Assembly: GCA_016719945.1 (NCBI GenBank)
Contig: JADJYE010000031.1
Coordinates: forward strand, 62,001 to 126,000
Direction of reading: 5' to 3'
Length of the DNA: 64,000 nucleotides
From: Polyangiaceae bacterium
GTDB taxonomy: Bacteria > Myxococcota_A > Polyangia > Polyangiales > Polyangiaceae
Below the pieces are notes generated by a model. The model saw only the letters and a list, made by a program, of their open reading frames with translations, did not search any database and was not told the DNA's origin. The translations under genes and the position numbers were made by a program. The first letter of the stretch is position 1, and every line of letters starts with the position of its first letter. Below, one piece after another: positions 50,065-59,183 of this stretch.

Positions 50065-53000
50065 ATGCTTGCGCGTAAAGCCGTCCTGCCGCGCGACGCA
50101 GCCGCTCCCGAAGCGGCATCCTGGGGTTCCAGCGCAGACCGAGCCCACGGCTTCGCGGCCATCGATCAGTGGCTCGAGCAGCGCGGCGAGTCTGCGCTCG
50201 CGGTCGCATACGCGGCCGACCTCGAGGCTTGCGAGGCGCTCGCTGAGCACGCGGCGCGACGCTTGTCGGCGCGCTGTGCCGTCGCCCGCGCGTCGGGGGG
50301 TCCTGCGTCGGAAGGCTTCCGCGAGCTGGCGCGATCGTTGTCGAGCGGCGCCGAGTCGCTGCTCACGGCTCGCGACGTCGCGCTCGCCATCGCCCGAGCG
50401 ATCGTCGACGCAAAGATCGGCGCAGTCGTGGTCACGGATCAGGCGGCCTCGAGGTTCTCGAGCGCCGTCGCGACAGAGCTCGAGGGCGCGCTCTCCTCCT
50501 CGGCGGACGCGCAGTCGGAAGACGCCCCGAACGCTCAGGTGCTGTGGGTGGTCCCGAGGGCGTCGGCCGAGGCCTCCCGGGTGGGTCGCGAGCCGGGCCG
50601 TGCGTGGCTCACGTTCGAGGTCGAGGGAGCGCTCGCCGAGGGCGACGTGGGCCGCTGGTGGGAGGTCGCGCGGGCGGCTCCGCTGGCGCCGCAGGCGCGC
50701 ACCACTCTGAAGGACCTCGAGGCCTGGTGGCGCAGCGCCCGCGCCGAGGCCGGTGCGCCGCGCGCGCAGCCCTCCACGTCGCGTGCAGCCAGGGTGCTCG
50801 CGCTGGCGGGGCGGGCGTGGCCGCTCACGATGGTGAGCGAGCTCGGCCTCTCTCCGTCGGAGGTCGACGAGCTCGTGGCCTCGGGCGGCGCCGATGTTCG
50901 CGTGCGCGAGCCCGAGCCGGTCCCGTGGATCGCGCTGCGATCGTCGAACGCGGGCGGTGCTGATGGCGGCGGTGCTGACGCGGGCCGTGCTGATGGCGGC
51001 GTTGCTGACGCGGGCGGTGCTGACGCGGGCGGTGCTGACGCCCGATCGGGCGACGGTGCGCTCCTCCTCGCTCAGCGCGATCGCGCCGAGCGCGCGCGCG
51101 TCACGAGCGCGTTGGTTCATTGTTTCGGCTCCGATCCGTGGGCGCTGATGCGCGCCGCCGAGATCAGCCTGCAAGGCGGCGCAGTCGAGCGCGGCGACGA
51201 GCTCGCGCTCGGCGCGATCGAGCGCACCGTCGACGCCGACGCGCGCTCCGATCTGTGGGCCCGCTTCTGGAGCGCATCGCCGAGCCCGTCCCCCACCGCC
51301 GAGCGGCTGCTCGCGTTCGTCGACGTGGCGCTCCGCAAAGGCGACGGCGAGTGGGCGCTGCGATTCGCGCGCGAGGCCGTCGCCGTCGCGCCCGTCGTCC
51401 GTCAGGGCGGCGCTGTGCTCCTCGCGCTCGGTCGCGCGCTCGCGGCGAGCGGCGATCTGACCGCCGCGCGGCTCACGCTCGAGAAGGTCACGGAGGCCGC
51501 GTGCGACGGCGTCGCCGAGCGCCTGGTCGCGGGCTCGAGCCTGCGTCAGGCTCGCCGAAGCTCGCTACTATTCGTCCGACCTCGCCGGGGCGCGCTCGTC
51601 GGCAGACGACGCCCTCGGGCGCCTGCGCTCGCTGCTCGACGCGGGCTCGGAGGCGGCGGAGGGCGACGCCGATCGTCGCTCGCGCCGCGCTGCCGCCATC
51701 GTCCGGCTCGACGCCCGGAACGTGCTCGGCAAGCTCTTGCTCGCCCAGGCCGACTACCCCGCCGCAGAGGAGCACTTCGCCGGCGACGCATTCGAAGCCT
51801 CGCTCGTGGAGCAGCCCGTCAGCGAGCTGCGTGCCCGCGTCAACCGGGCTATCGCGGTGATGTCCCTCGGGCGCCGCGCCGAGGCGCAGCACCTGCTCGA
51901 GAGCGTGCTGGCCGAGGCCGAGGCAGCGGGCGAGCTCAAGGCGATCGGCATCTGCCTGATCAACTTGGCGGCCCTGGCGATCATCGACCGTCGCTACGGG
52001 GAGGCCCTCGAGCTCTCCGAGCGCGCCGTCGAGGTGCTGCGTCGCATCGGCGACAAGGTCGCGCTGTCTCGCTGCGTGGCCAACCTCGCGGAGCTGCGTG
52101 TGCGGGTCGGCCTGCTCGAGGAGGCAGCGCAGGCGGTCCGCTTCGGCACGCGAGTGCTCTCGGGCGGGCTGCCGCCCGAGCAGGCCTCTCGTTTCGCGCT
52201 CACCCTCGCGCGCGTCTCGCTCGCAAAGGGCGACAGCGGCTCCGCCCAGCGGCACGTCACGCAAGCGCTCGCCGCGCTCGGCGCGACGCTGTGCCTCGAT
52301 CTTTCGGCGGAGCCCCAGAGCGTCGACGCGAAGGGTGGGCTCTCCGCCAAGGGGCCGGTCGCCGATCACGTCGGTGAGGCACTGCGCCTCGCCGCGCGCA
52401 TCGCGCTCGAGGACGGCGACACCATTCGGGCGCGCGTCCTCATCGAGCGGGCGGCTGCCGAGCGCGTCCCCGCGCGAGCGCGCGCGCCGAGCTCTCCGTC
52501 CTTCGGGCGCTCCTCGCTCGCGCGGCCGGGGAGCCGTTCGAGTCACGTGCCACGGAGGCGCTCCGAGCCGCGCGCGACGCCGACGACGACGAGCTCGCGC
52601 GCGAGGCGCACGTGCTGCTGTTCCGGGCGGCGCTCGACGATGACGCGGCCGAGGGCGGAGGCGAGCGAGCCCGCCACCACCTGCACGCCGCGATCGCCAT
52701 CCGCGATCGCGTCGCCGACGGCATTCCCGCGCAGCTGCACGAGCGCTTCCTCGCTCGGCGCGACCTCGCCTCGCTCGAGCGCGAGGCGCGAGGCTTCGAG
52801 GCTTCGCTGACGCAAGGCGCGCTGGCGACTTTGGGCGACCCCTCGAGCTACCCCCTCTCGTCGCCGCGCTTCGCTGCTCCGTCGCAGGTCTCGCACGACA
52901 AGGTCCCGAGTCTCGCCTCCTCGGGCGCGCGCCGAATCGTGGGCGACGACCCTGGCGTGAAGGCTCTGCTCAACGCGATCCGCAAGGTGGGTCCCGCGGA

Positions 53001-54141
53001 CGCAACCGTGCTCATTCACGGCGAGAGCGGAACCGGCAAGGAGCTCGTCGCCGAGGCGCTCCACGAGGCCTCGTCGCGGCGGGCGGGCCCGCTCGTCAAG
53101 GTCAACTGCGCCGCTCTGGTGGAGACGTTGCTGCTCAGTGAGCTCTTCGGCCACGAGAAGGGCGCCTTCACGGGCGCGGCCGGGCGCAGGCGCGGTCGCT
53201 TCGAGGCCGCCGACAACGGCACGCTCTTCCTCGACGAGATCGGCGACATCTCACCTCGAACCCAGGTGGCGTTGCTGCGCGTCCTTCAAGAGAAGACGTT
53301 CGAACGGGTCGGCGGCACCTCCCCCATCCGCGCCAACGTGCGCGTGGTTTGTGCGACCCACCGGAACCTGAAGGCGCTCGTCGCCCGCGGGGAGTTTCGC
53401 GAGGATCTGTACTACCGGCTGGCGGGCGTCACGCTCGAGGTCCCTGCGCTGCGCTCGCGGCTCAGCGACGTCGGCGCCCTGAGCGACGCCATCCTTCGTC
53501 GCATCGCCGAGGAGCGTGGCGGAAGCGTCAAACGCCTGTCACCGCTCGCACTCTCTGCGCTTCGGTCCCACACCTGGCCGGGCAACATCCGAGAGCTGGA
53601 GAATGGGCTCCGGGCTGCCTCCCTGTTCGCCGAAGGAGACACCCTCGAGGCGTCCGACTTCGCAGAGAATGTTGAGTCATTGCGGCATATAGCCGAGGTC
53701 GTCGAGGCCGCAGGGGCCTCGCTGCCCCCCACCAGCGCGCCCGTGACGATGCCCACGGGCAGCTCGAGCGTGTTCCCTCCGCCCCGAAGCTCGGTCCGGT
53801 CCTATCCGCCGTCGAGCGCTGGCGCGGAAGGTGCACCGTCCGAGCCCATGAGGTCGCGACCGTCAATCGACGCACCGTCGGCGCCCGCGGGGCCGGCGAG
53901 CGCCCCCGAGGTCGCCTATGCGCACGTCCGCTCAGGGGTCAGCCTGCACGACATGAAGCGCCTCATCGAGCGCGAGTGCATCGTGCGGGCGCTCGGCGAG
54001 GCCGGCGGGAACATCACCAAGGCCGCGACGCTTCTAGGGATGAAGCGGCCGAGGCTGTCGCAGCTCGTGAAGCAATACGGTTTGGGCGGGGCCGACGCGT
54101 CGGACGACGTGGACGCAGCCGCGAACGAGGAGGAGGAGTGA
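50065..54141 (+). CDS. Large sigma54-dependent activator with TPR-like region (two frameshifts)
   Basis: Three successive frames make one gene of about 1360 codons; breaks lie near 51535 and 52475. The N-terminal 450 residues are Ala/Glu-rich and resemble a STAND NTPase region without a clear P-loop. A TPR-like stretch follows (LGKLLLAQADYPAAEEHF, LINLAALAIIDRRYGEALELSERAV). The sigma54 AAA+ domain has GESGTGKE, GAFTGA and GTLFLDEIGDI, then a Ser/Pro linker and a Fis-type helix-turn-helix (GGNITKAATLLGMKRPRLSQLVKQYG). ATG 50065 is used. Canonical GAFTGA means it should contact sigma54. The TPR layout suggests control by a protein partner rather than phosphorylation. A lipoprotein gene starts three bases after its stop. 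Confidence 0.85.
50950..51039 (+). repeat. 15-bp minisatellite, six units, in the activator gene
   Basis: Six 15-base units of the type GCGGGCGGTGCTGAC run in tandem and encode five-residue repeats (AGGAD, GGGAD, AGRAD, GGVAD, AGGAD, AGGAD). As the unit is a multiple of three, copy-number changes would keep the frame. It lies between the two N-terminal parts of the regulator and probably forms a flexible link. Confidence 0.8.
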
Positions 54142-54143
54142 CG

Positions 54144-54545
54144 ATGTCCGTCGTGGCGACGTTGTTGAGCCGAGGCGCCGAGTCGACTGCGTGGCGATCC
54201 GCCTGCGGGTTGCTGGTTGCGGTCGGGTTGGTCTTCGGAGCGGCAGGCCTCACGGGCTGCTCGTCGGTCGACTCGGATCCCGAAGAGATCCAGGAAGCCG
54301 AGGAGGAGCTCGAGGTGGGCGCGGACTTCGATCAGGCGCCCGCTCCGGCTGAGTGGTCCTCCGAGCCCGCGACCGAGACGATCGTTCCGACGCTGGGGCC
54401 CCTCGATGGGCTCGAGACGCAGGAGGTCGGCAAGCCGGGCGAAGATCGGTCGGTCGGCCCGGGGCAGGGACAGGAGCCCGATCCGCACCCGTGGTTCGTG
54501 GACTCCGACCACGACGGCGAGGACGACTACTCGAACGCGAGCTGA
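54144..54545 (+). CDS. Small acidic lipoprotein
   Basis: The 133-residue product has a signal region (ACGLLVAVGLVFGAAGLTGC) with lipobox Cys near 39. Its mature part is strongly acidic, with many Glu/Asp and Pro and a C-terminal DSDHDGEDDYSN that resembles an EF-hand/thrombospondin-type calcium loop. AGGAGGAG lies before ATG 54144, and GTG 54138 is an alternative. It follows the sigma54 activator by two bases, so it is probably co-expressed. No family is recognised. Confidence 0.65.
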   Translation: MSVVATLLSRGAESTAWRSACGLLVAVGLVFGAAGLTGCSSVDSDPEEIQEAEEELEVGADFDQAPAPAEWSSEPATETIVPTLGPLDGLETQEVGKPGEDRSVGPGQGQEPDPHPWFVDSDHDGEDDYSNAS

Positions 54546-54570
54546 GCGGTCCTTCGACCCGCAGCACCGA

Positions 54571-54601
54571 GGGCGAGCCGACGGCTCGCCTTCTTGCGTT
54601 T
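54571..54601 (+). terminator. Rho-independent terminator after acidic lipoprotein gene
   Basis: GGCGAGCC (54572-54579) pairs with GGCTCGCC (54583-54590) over a GAC loop, followed by TTCTTGCGTTT. It stands 26 bases after the stop of the lipoprotein gene and before the sensor kinase gene, so it should end the activator-lipoprotein transcript. Confidence 0.65.
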
Positions 54602-54689
54602 GGGGCGCCTCGTTTCTCGGGTTGAGGTTTTCAGCGGCTCCGTCGCTCCCAGGCCCCGCGAAGCGAACACGAGGTAGCCTGTCGGTGTG

Positions 54690-56852
54690 ATGTACGAGCT
54701 TCGGACTCGAACGGCGGTCGTCTGCGGCGCGCTCGCGCTCGCGATCGCTGCGTCGGTCCTGCTGCGTGGGCGTCCCCGGCGCGTGCACCTGCTCTTCTCG
54801 GCGTTCTCGGCCACGCTGGGCTTGTGGTACCTGGCCCAGTCCTTCTACGGCTTCTTCCAGGCGACGATCTGGCAGCGCTCGACGGCCATCATCGCCGTGC
54901 TGTTGCCGGTCCTGGCGGTTGGGCTGTTCGAGGCGATGGTCCCGCAGGCCTCGCTCGGCGAGGCCGTCCCGCGCGGCCCACGCCTCACTCGGATCGTGTG
55001 GGCAGGAGGCGCGCTGCTGATCGCCGCGCAGCTGACGCCTCTGCACGCGATGGGGGCCGTTCGCATCGCGGTCTTCGTGTACGTGTTCGTCTTCATCACG
55101 CTCGGGCTGTACGAGCTCGGGCAGCGCGGCGCGAACAGCACATCCCGCGCTACGCAGCGGCGCGTCCGCTTTCTCGTGGTCATCGGGGCGTTCGCGGGCC
55201 TCGCGACGATCGCCGACTTTCTCTGGTATCTGGGGCTGCGCACGCCGCCGGTTGGGGCGGTGCTCTCGATCGTGTTCGTCTTCGCGCTGTCGCAGGCGCT
55301 CGAGAGCGAGCGCCTCCTCGACCTGTCGGAGATGCTCGGGCGGCTCATGGTGGCCGCGGCCGTGGCCTTCCTGATCGCCTTCATCTTCTACGTTCTGCTC
55401 ACCGTCGTGGGCACGTTCAACACGATGTATCTGAACGCGGTCCTCGCGGCGACCGTCGTGCTGGTCGTGTACGAGCCGCTGGTCGCCCGCGTCGAGGAGC
55501 AGATCCGCAGGTTCTTCTTCCGAGAGCGCTTCGATCTGGAGGGCGCGCTCGCAGACGCCCGGCGGAGGCTCGTTCACACCCTCGAGGTGCCGGAGATGGC
55601 CGCCCTCGTCATGGCAGCGCTCGAGCGCTCCCGCCGAGTGACGTCCGCCGCCCTCTACCTCCGCGATCAGGAGGGCACGGGCTTCGATCAGATCGGCACG
55701 TTCGGCGAGGGAGGCCCGCCGCGCATCGAGGTGGCGACCGCGCGGATGCTGCTCGAGCGGCTCGAGCTAGGGACGGTGATGCTCGAGGAGGTGGAGTCGG
55801 AGGTCCGCGAGCGGCAGCGCGCCGGCGGACGCTTCGAGGGTGGCGAGGCGATCATGACGGCCGCCGAGGTCCTCGGCACCCTCAGGACCGGAATCCTCAT
55901 CGCCATCCGCGACGAGCAGCGTGAGATCGTCGGCCTGCTCGTCCTCGCAGATCGTCGCGTGCGCGACGCCATCTCCCTCGAAGAGATCGCGCTCGTCGAG
56001 CAGCTCGCGACGCAGATCGGCATCGTCATCGCCAACAGCCGCTCGTACCAGCAGATGAAGGAGCGCGATCGCCTCGCGCTGCTCGGGCAGATGGCCGCCG
56101 GCCTCGCGCACGAGATCCGAAACCCGCTCGGCGCGATCAAAGGTGCGGCGCAGCTCTTGGCGGATCCCGTCCCGCCGGGACAAGACGACGGCAGCACGCG
56201 CGAGTTCATCGGCATCATTCTGGAAGAGGTCGATCGGCTCAACCGCGTGGTCGGATCGATGCTCGATCTCGCCCGCCCCGGGGACCAGTCGGTCGTGCCC
56301 GTCGACGTGAACGGCGTCGCTCGGCGCACGCTGCAGGTCCTCTCTGCCGAACGCACGCAGCCCGAGGTCGAGGTCCAGCTCACGCTCGCGGCGGACCTGC
56401 CGCGGGTGGCGATCGATCCCGAGCAGCTCAGGCAGGTGCTGATGAACCTGATCAAGAACGGCATCCAGGCCGTCGGTCAGCGCGGCAAGGTGAACGTGTC
56501 GACGCGGGTCCGCTTCGGGCGCGGCACGCGCTCCGGAAAGGACGGCGACGCCTTCGTCGAGATCACGGTCGCAGACACCGGCCCTGGGATCTCGAGCAAG
56601 ACCCTCGACAAGCTCTTCCTGCCGTTCTTCACGACGAAAGAGAAGGGCACCGGGCTCGGGCTCGCCATCAGCCAGCGCATCGTGCAAAGCGCCGGCGGGC
56701 GCATCGAGGTCCGTTCCTACGAGGGGAAAGGGACGACGTTCACGGTCGTGCTCCCAGCCGTCATCGACGCGCTCGGCACGCCGACCCCCCCGCCACCCGC
56801 GCCCAAGTCGGGCGAGCCTGCCCTGCGAAAGGGCGGCGCTGCCGTTCCCTGA
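54690..56852 (+). CDS. Membrane sensor histidine kinase with GAF domain
   Basis: The 720-residue product has about seven to eight membrane helices in residues 1-260 (AVVCGALALAIAASVLL through NAVLAATVVLVVYEPLV). A GAF-like domain follows (about 290-455: ALVMAALERSRRVTSAALYLRD, IALVEQLATQIGIVIANS), then HisKA (GLAHEIRNPLGAIKG, with the phospho-accepting His) and HATPase (LMNLIKNGIQAV, ADTGPGI, GTGLGLAI). It resembles NtrB/ZraS-type kinases that drive sigma54 activators. ATG 54690 is used; GTG 54687 is adjacent. No receiver-type partner lies nearby, since the upstream activator has none. Confidence 0.92.
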   Translation: MYELRTRTAVVCGALALAIAASVLLRGRPRRVHLLFSAFSATLGLWYLAQSFYGFFQATIWQRSTAIIAVLLPVLAVGLFEAMVPQASLGEAVPRGPRLTRIVWAGGALLIAAQLTPLHAMGAVRIAVFVYVFVFITLGLYELGQRGANSTSRATQRRVRFLVVIGAFAGLATIADFLWYLGLRTPPVGAVLSIVFVFALSQALESERLLDLSEMLGRLMVAAAVAFLIAFIFYVLLTVVGTFNTMYLNAVLAATVVLVVYEPLVARVEEQIRRFFFRERFDLEGALADARRRLVHTLEVPEMAALVMAALERSRRVTSAALYLRDQEGTGFDQIGTFGEGGPPRIEVATARMLLERLELGTVMLEEVESEVRERQRAGGRFEGGEAIMTAAEVLGTLRTGILIAIRDEQREIVGLLVLADRRVRDAISLEEIALVEQLATQIGIVIANSRSYQQMKERDRLALLGQMAAGLAHEIRNPLGAIKGAAQLLADPVPPGQDDGSTREFIGIILEEVDRLNRVVGSMLDLARPGDQSVVPVDVNGVARRTLQVLSAERTQPEVEVQLTLAADLPRVAIDPEQLRQVLMNLIKNGIQAVGQRGKVNVSTRVRFGRGTRSGKDGDAFVEITVADTGPGISSKTLDKLFLPFFTTKEKGTGLGLAISQRIVQSAGGRIEVRSYEGKGTTFTVVLPAVIDALGTPTPPPPAPKSGEPALRKGGAAVP

Positions 56853-56918
56853 GCGGGAGGAGCGCGTCGCGCGGGTGAACGTTGGCCGGCGTCTGCGGTC
56901 GGCGATATGGTCAGCGCC

Positions 56919-57326
56919 ATGTCGATCAAGGCTCTCCTGCTGGCCCTCGCCGTCGCCGCGAGCGTCGCCGCGTGCTTCCCCTCCGTGGATCCGCCCCTCG
57001 CAGACATCTCCAAGCTCGACAAGCTCGAGACGGTCATGCACGCCAACGAGACCCTCGGTCGCCGGCTGTGGGGCAAGGCCGGAAAAGAGAGCTTCACGGA
57101 CGCGGAGCTGACCGAGCTGAAGGACCTCGGACAGCGAATGGAGGCCCTCGCGGAGCGCACCAAGTCGATGTCGCGAGGCCCGGTCTTCGACAAACACGCC
57201 GAAGGAATGGCTCAGGCGACCAAGGCGCTCTCGACCGCCGTGGAGGCGAAGGACGCCAAGGGCGCCGGCGACGCGATTACCAAGATGAAGCAGCTCTGCA
57301 AGGACTGCCACGCCGATACTCGGTAG
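56919..57326 (+). CDS. Lipoprotein with C-terminal haem motif, cytochrome c-prime-like
   Basis: The 135-residue product begins MSIKALLLALAVAASVAACF, with a lipobox Cys near 19. A helical bundle follows (LDKLETVMHANETLGRRLW, LTELKDLGQRMEALAERTK, FDKHAEGMAQATKALSTAVEAKD), and the end is KQLCKDCHADTR, a single CxxCH c-type haem site eight residues from the C-terminus. This is the layout of the cytochrome c-prime / c556 group, in which the haem motif is terminal. It would sit on the periplasmic face of a membrane. ATG 56919 is chosen at the signal; ATG 56907 is alternative. Confidence 0.8.
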   Translation: MSIKALLLALAVAASVAACFPSVDPPLADISKLDKLETVMHANETLGRRLWGKAGKESFTDAELTELKDLGQRMEALAERTKSMSRGPVFDKHAEGMAQATKALSTAVEAKDAKGAGDAITKMKQLCKDCHADTR

Positions 57327-57330
57327 TCTT

Positions 57331-57416
57331 CGCGCGCGCCCGCTAGCGCGGGGCCCTTCGGATTTCACGCGCAGGAGCGCGTGAAATCCGGCGCGCGAGG
57401 TGCGCTGCGCGCACAC
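57331..57416 (+). repeat. Structured repeat, copy A, between convergent genes
   Basis: It begins CGCGCGCCCGCTAGCGCGGGG, then CCCTTCGG, the palindrome ATTTCACGCGC / GCGCGTGAAAT (57361-57388 with its flanking CGG/CCG) and CCGGCGCGCGAGGTGCGCTGCGCGCACAC. It is almost identical to 60275-60360 apart from the loop (AGGA here, GATA there). It stands just past the stop of the cytochrome-like gene and borders the 42-bp tandem array. Confidence 0.75.
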
Positions 57417-57419
57417 GGG

Positions 57420-57963
57420 CTTCGGAGCGAGAGGGCAGAGAAGCGGCGCCCTTCGGGCTGGCTTCGGAGCGAGAGGGCAGAGCAGCGGCGCCCTTCGGGC
57501 TGGCTTCGGAGCGAGAGGGCAGAGAAGCGGCGCCCTTCGGGCTGGCTTCGGAGCGAGAGGGCAGAGCAGCGGCGCCCTTCGGGCTGGCTTCGGAGCGAGA
57601 GGGCAGAGAAGCGGCGCCCTTCGGGCTGGCGAGGCCACCCTTGATGGTGCGGAAGTTCGTGAGGGTGCCGCTTCGGAGCGAGAGGGCAGAGCAGCGGCGC
57701 CCTTCGGGCTGGCTTCGGAGCGAGAGGGCAGAGCAGCGGCGCCCTTCGGGCTGGCTTCGGAGCGAGAGGGCAGAGAAGCGGCGCCCTTCGGGCTGGCTTC
57801 GGAGCGAGAGGGCAGAGCAGCGGCGCCCTTCGGGCTGGCTTCGGAGCGAGAGGGCAGAGCAGCGGCGCCCTTCGGGCTGGCTTCGGAGCGAGAGGGCAGA
57901 GAAGCGGCGCCCTTCGGGCTGGCTTCGGAGCGAGAGGGCAGAGCCCTTCGCTACTCGACGGCT
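57420..57963 (+). repeat. 42-bp tandem repeat array between convergent genes
   Basis: The unit is CTTCGGAGCGAGAGGGCAGA, then G(A/C)AGCGGCGCCCTTCGGGCTGG. Five units lie in the first block (57420-57629), then about 40 bases of other sequence, then six units from 57671. Two shortened units carry CCCTTCGCTACTCGACG. Units differ almost only at one A/C position (A C A C A, then C C A C C A). Each holds a small GCCC-TTC-GGGC hairpin. The array fills the space between the cytochrome-like and FHA-DUF4388 genes. Open frames cross it on both strands because 42 is a multiple of three, but none is a credible gene. Confidence 0.9.
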
Positions 57964-57993
57964 GGCTTCGGAGCGAGAGGGCAGAGCCCTTCG

Positions 57994-58914
57994 CTACTCG
58001 ACGTGGAGGTAGCTCTCCTTCATCAGCTTCAGCATGACCTCGGCGGTCTCGAGATCGGTCGCGGGGCTCTTGTTGAGGATGGTCGCGACGTGTCCGAAGT
58101 TGACGGCGAGCTGAAGGACGTCGAGCTCGACCGGGGAGAGGTTGCGCAGCGGCGCCTGAAGGGGGTGCACCAGCAAGACGCGGGCATCGAGGTCGGGCAG
58201 CCTGTGACGGAGGTTGTTGAGCTCGTCGATCTGACGGAGGCCCTCCATCAGGATCTCGGTGACCGACGCCTCGATCTCGCCCTCGATCGGGCGCTCGTCG
58301 TACGGCTCGAGCGAGAACGTGCCCGTCGTCCACGTGAGGATGCGGTACACGCTCTTGAGCGGGGGCACCTCTTCGAGGTCGTTGATCGAGGCGAAGACGA
58401 TGCTGCCCTTGCGCATCACGATCTTGCCGATGTCCTCGTCCGACTGGACGACGAGGATGCCGCTCTTCTTCGAGGTCCCCAGCAGCTGCAACAGGTCGGG
58501 GAGCGGGATCTCGTCGATCGCGCCGGACATCGTCTTGCCCTGCGTCGAGCGCTGGGCTTCGCCGGTGGTCTTGCGGACCGCGCCGTTCGAGTCGCTCGTG
58601 ACGACCTTCAAGATGCTCGTCCCGATGAGGACTCGATCGCCCTCCTTCAGGTTCGAGCGTTTGATCTTCTCGCCGTTGACGAAGGTGCCGTTCGTCGAGC
58701 CGAGGTCCTCGATCGTGATGTCCACGTCGGAGCACGCGATGCGCGCGTGGCGGCGCGAGACCATGTCTTCGACGAGGACCATATCGAGGTCGCTCGAGCG
58801 ACCGATGATGATCTCCTTGTTCTCGCCGAGCGGGAACTCGCCACCCTGGTACTTCCCCGAAATGAACCGCAGGGCTAGCTGGCTCAGGGGAACCCTGGGA
58901 GGTTGGTGATCCAT
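57994..58914 (-). CDS. FHA and DUF4388 domain protein
   Basis: The 306-residue product has an N-terminal FHA domain (EIIIGRSSDLDMVLVEDMVSRRHARI, DLGSTNGTFVNGEKI; about 25-110). A linker and a DUF4388/PatA-type domain follow (AIDEIPLPDLLQLLGTSKKSGILVV, GSIVFASINDLEEVPPLKSVYRILTWTTGTF; 125-230), and a C-terminal helical part. DUF4388 proteins are common in myxobacteria, often tied to Ser/Thr kinase signalling; the FHA would read a phosphothreonine. Its stop and last codons lie within the edge of the 42-bp repeat array. ATG 58914 starts MDHQPPRVPLSQLALRF. The 269 bases upstream show no further gene. Confidence 0.9.
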   Translation of the reverse strand: MDHQPPRVPLSQLALRFISGKYQGGEFPLGENKEIIIGRSSDLDMVLVEDMVSRRHARIACSDVDITIEDLGSTNGTFVNGEKIKRSNLKEGDRVLIGTSILKVVTSDSNGAVRKTTGEAQRSTQGKTMSGAIDEIPLPDLLQLLGTSKKSGILVVQSDEDIGKIVMRKGSIVFASINDLEEVPPLKSVYRILTWTTGTFSLEPYDERPIEGEIEASVTEILMEGLRQIDELNNLRHRLPDLDARVLLVHPLQAPLRNLSPVELDVLQLAVNFGHVATILNKSPATDLETAEVMLKLMKESYLHVE

Positions 58915-59183
58915 CGTGCGGGGGTCGGGTGGGGTGTCGCGGACCTTCGGGTCCTCGACGGCATGGTCACGGGGGGACCAACGCGAAACGAGAGTAGTTT
59001 CTCAGTTGCGGCTTGGTCAAGTTCACCCGCTTGTCGAATGAACGAGAGGGGGAGGACGTCGTCCTCCGCGGCGCCGGCGGGGGGCTTCACCGCCGTCCGG
59101 CGTCGGGAATAGTGCCAGCGGCGCGCCCCCGCAAGCGCGGTGAGCCGTGACATGCGCCCCGCTCCCCTGGCATGGTAGCCGGT

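Noticed and set aside
49894..51174. 426-codon minus-strand frame over the activator gene start
   Set aside because: Includes translations of the minisatellite (VSTARVSTA) and no domain; shadow.
57420..57963. CRISPR array
   Set aside because: Units are directly adjacent without unique spacers, and no cas gene is present.
57400..58878. Long frames crossing the 42-bp repeats on both strands, giving LRSERAEQRRPSGW-type peptides
   Set aside because: The 42-bp period is a multiple of three, so frames stay open by necessity. No start signal, and they run into the opposite strand of a real gene.
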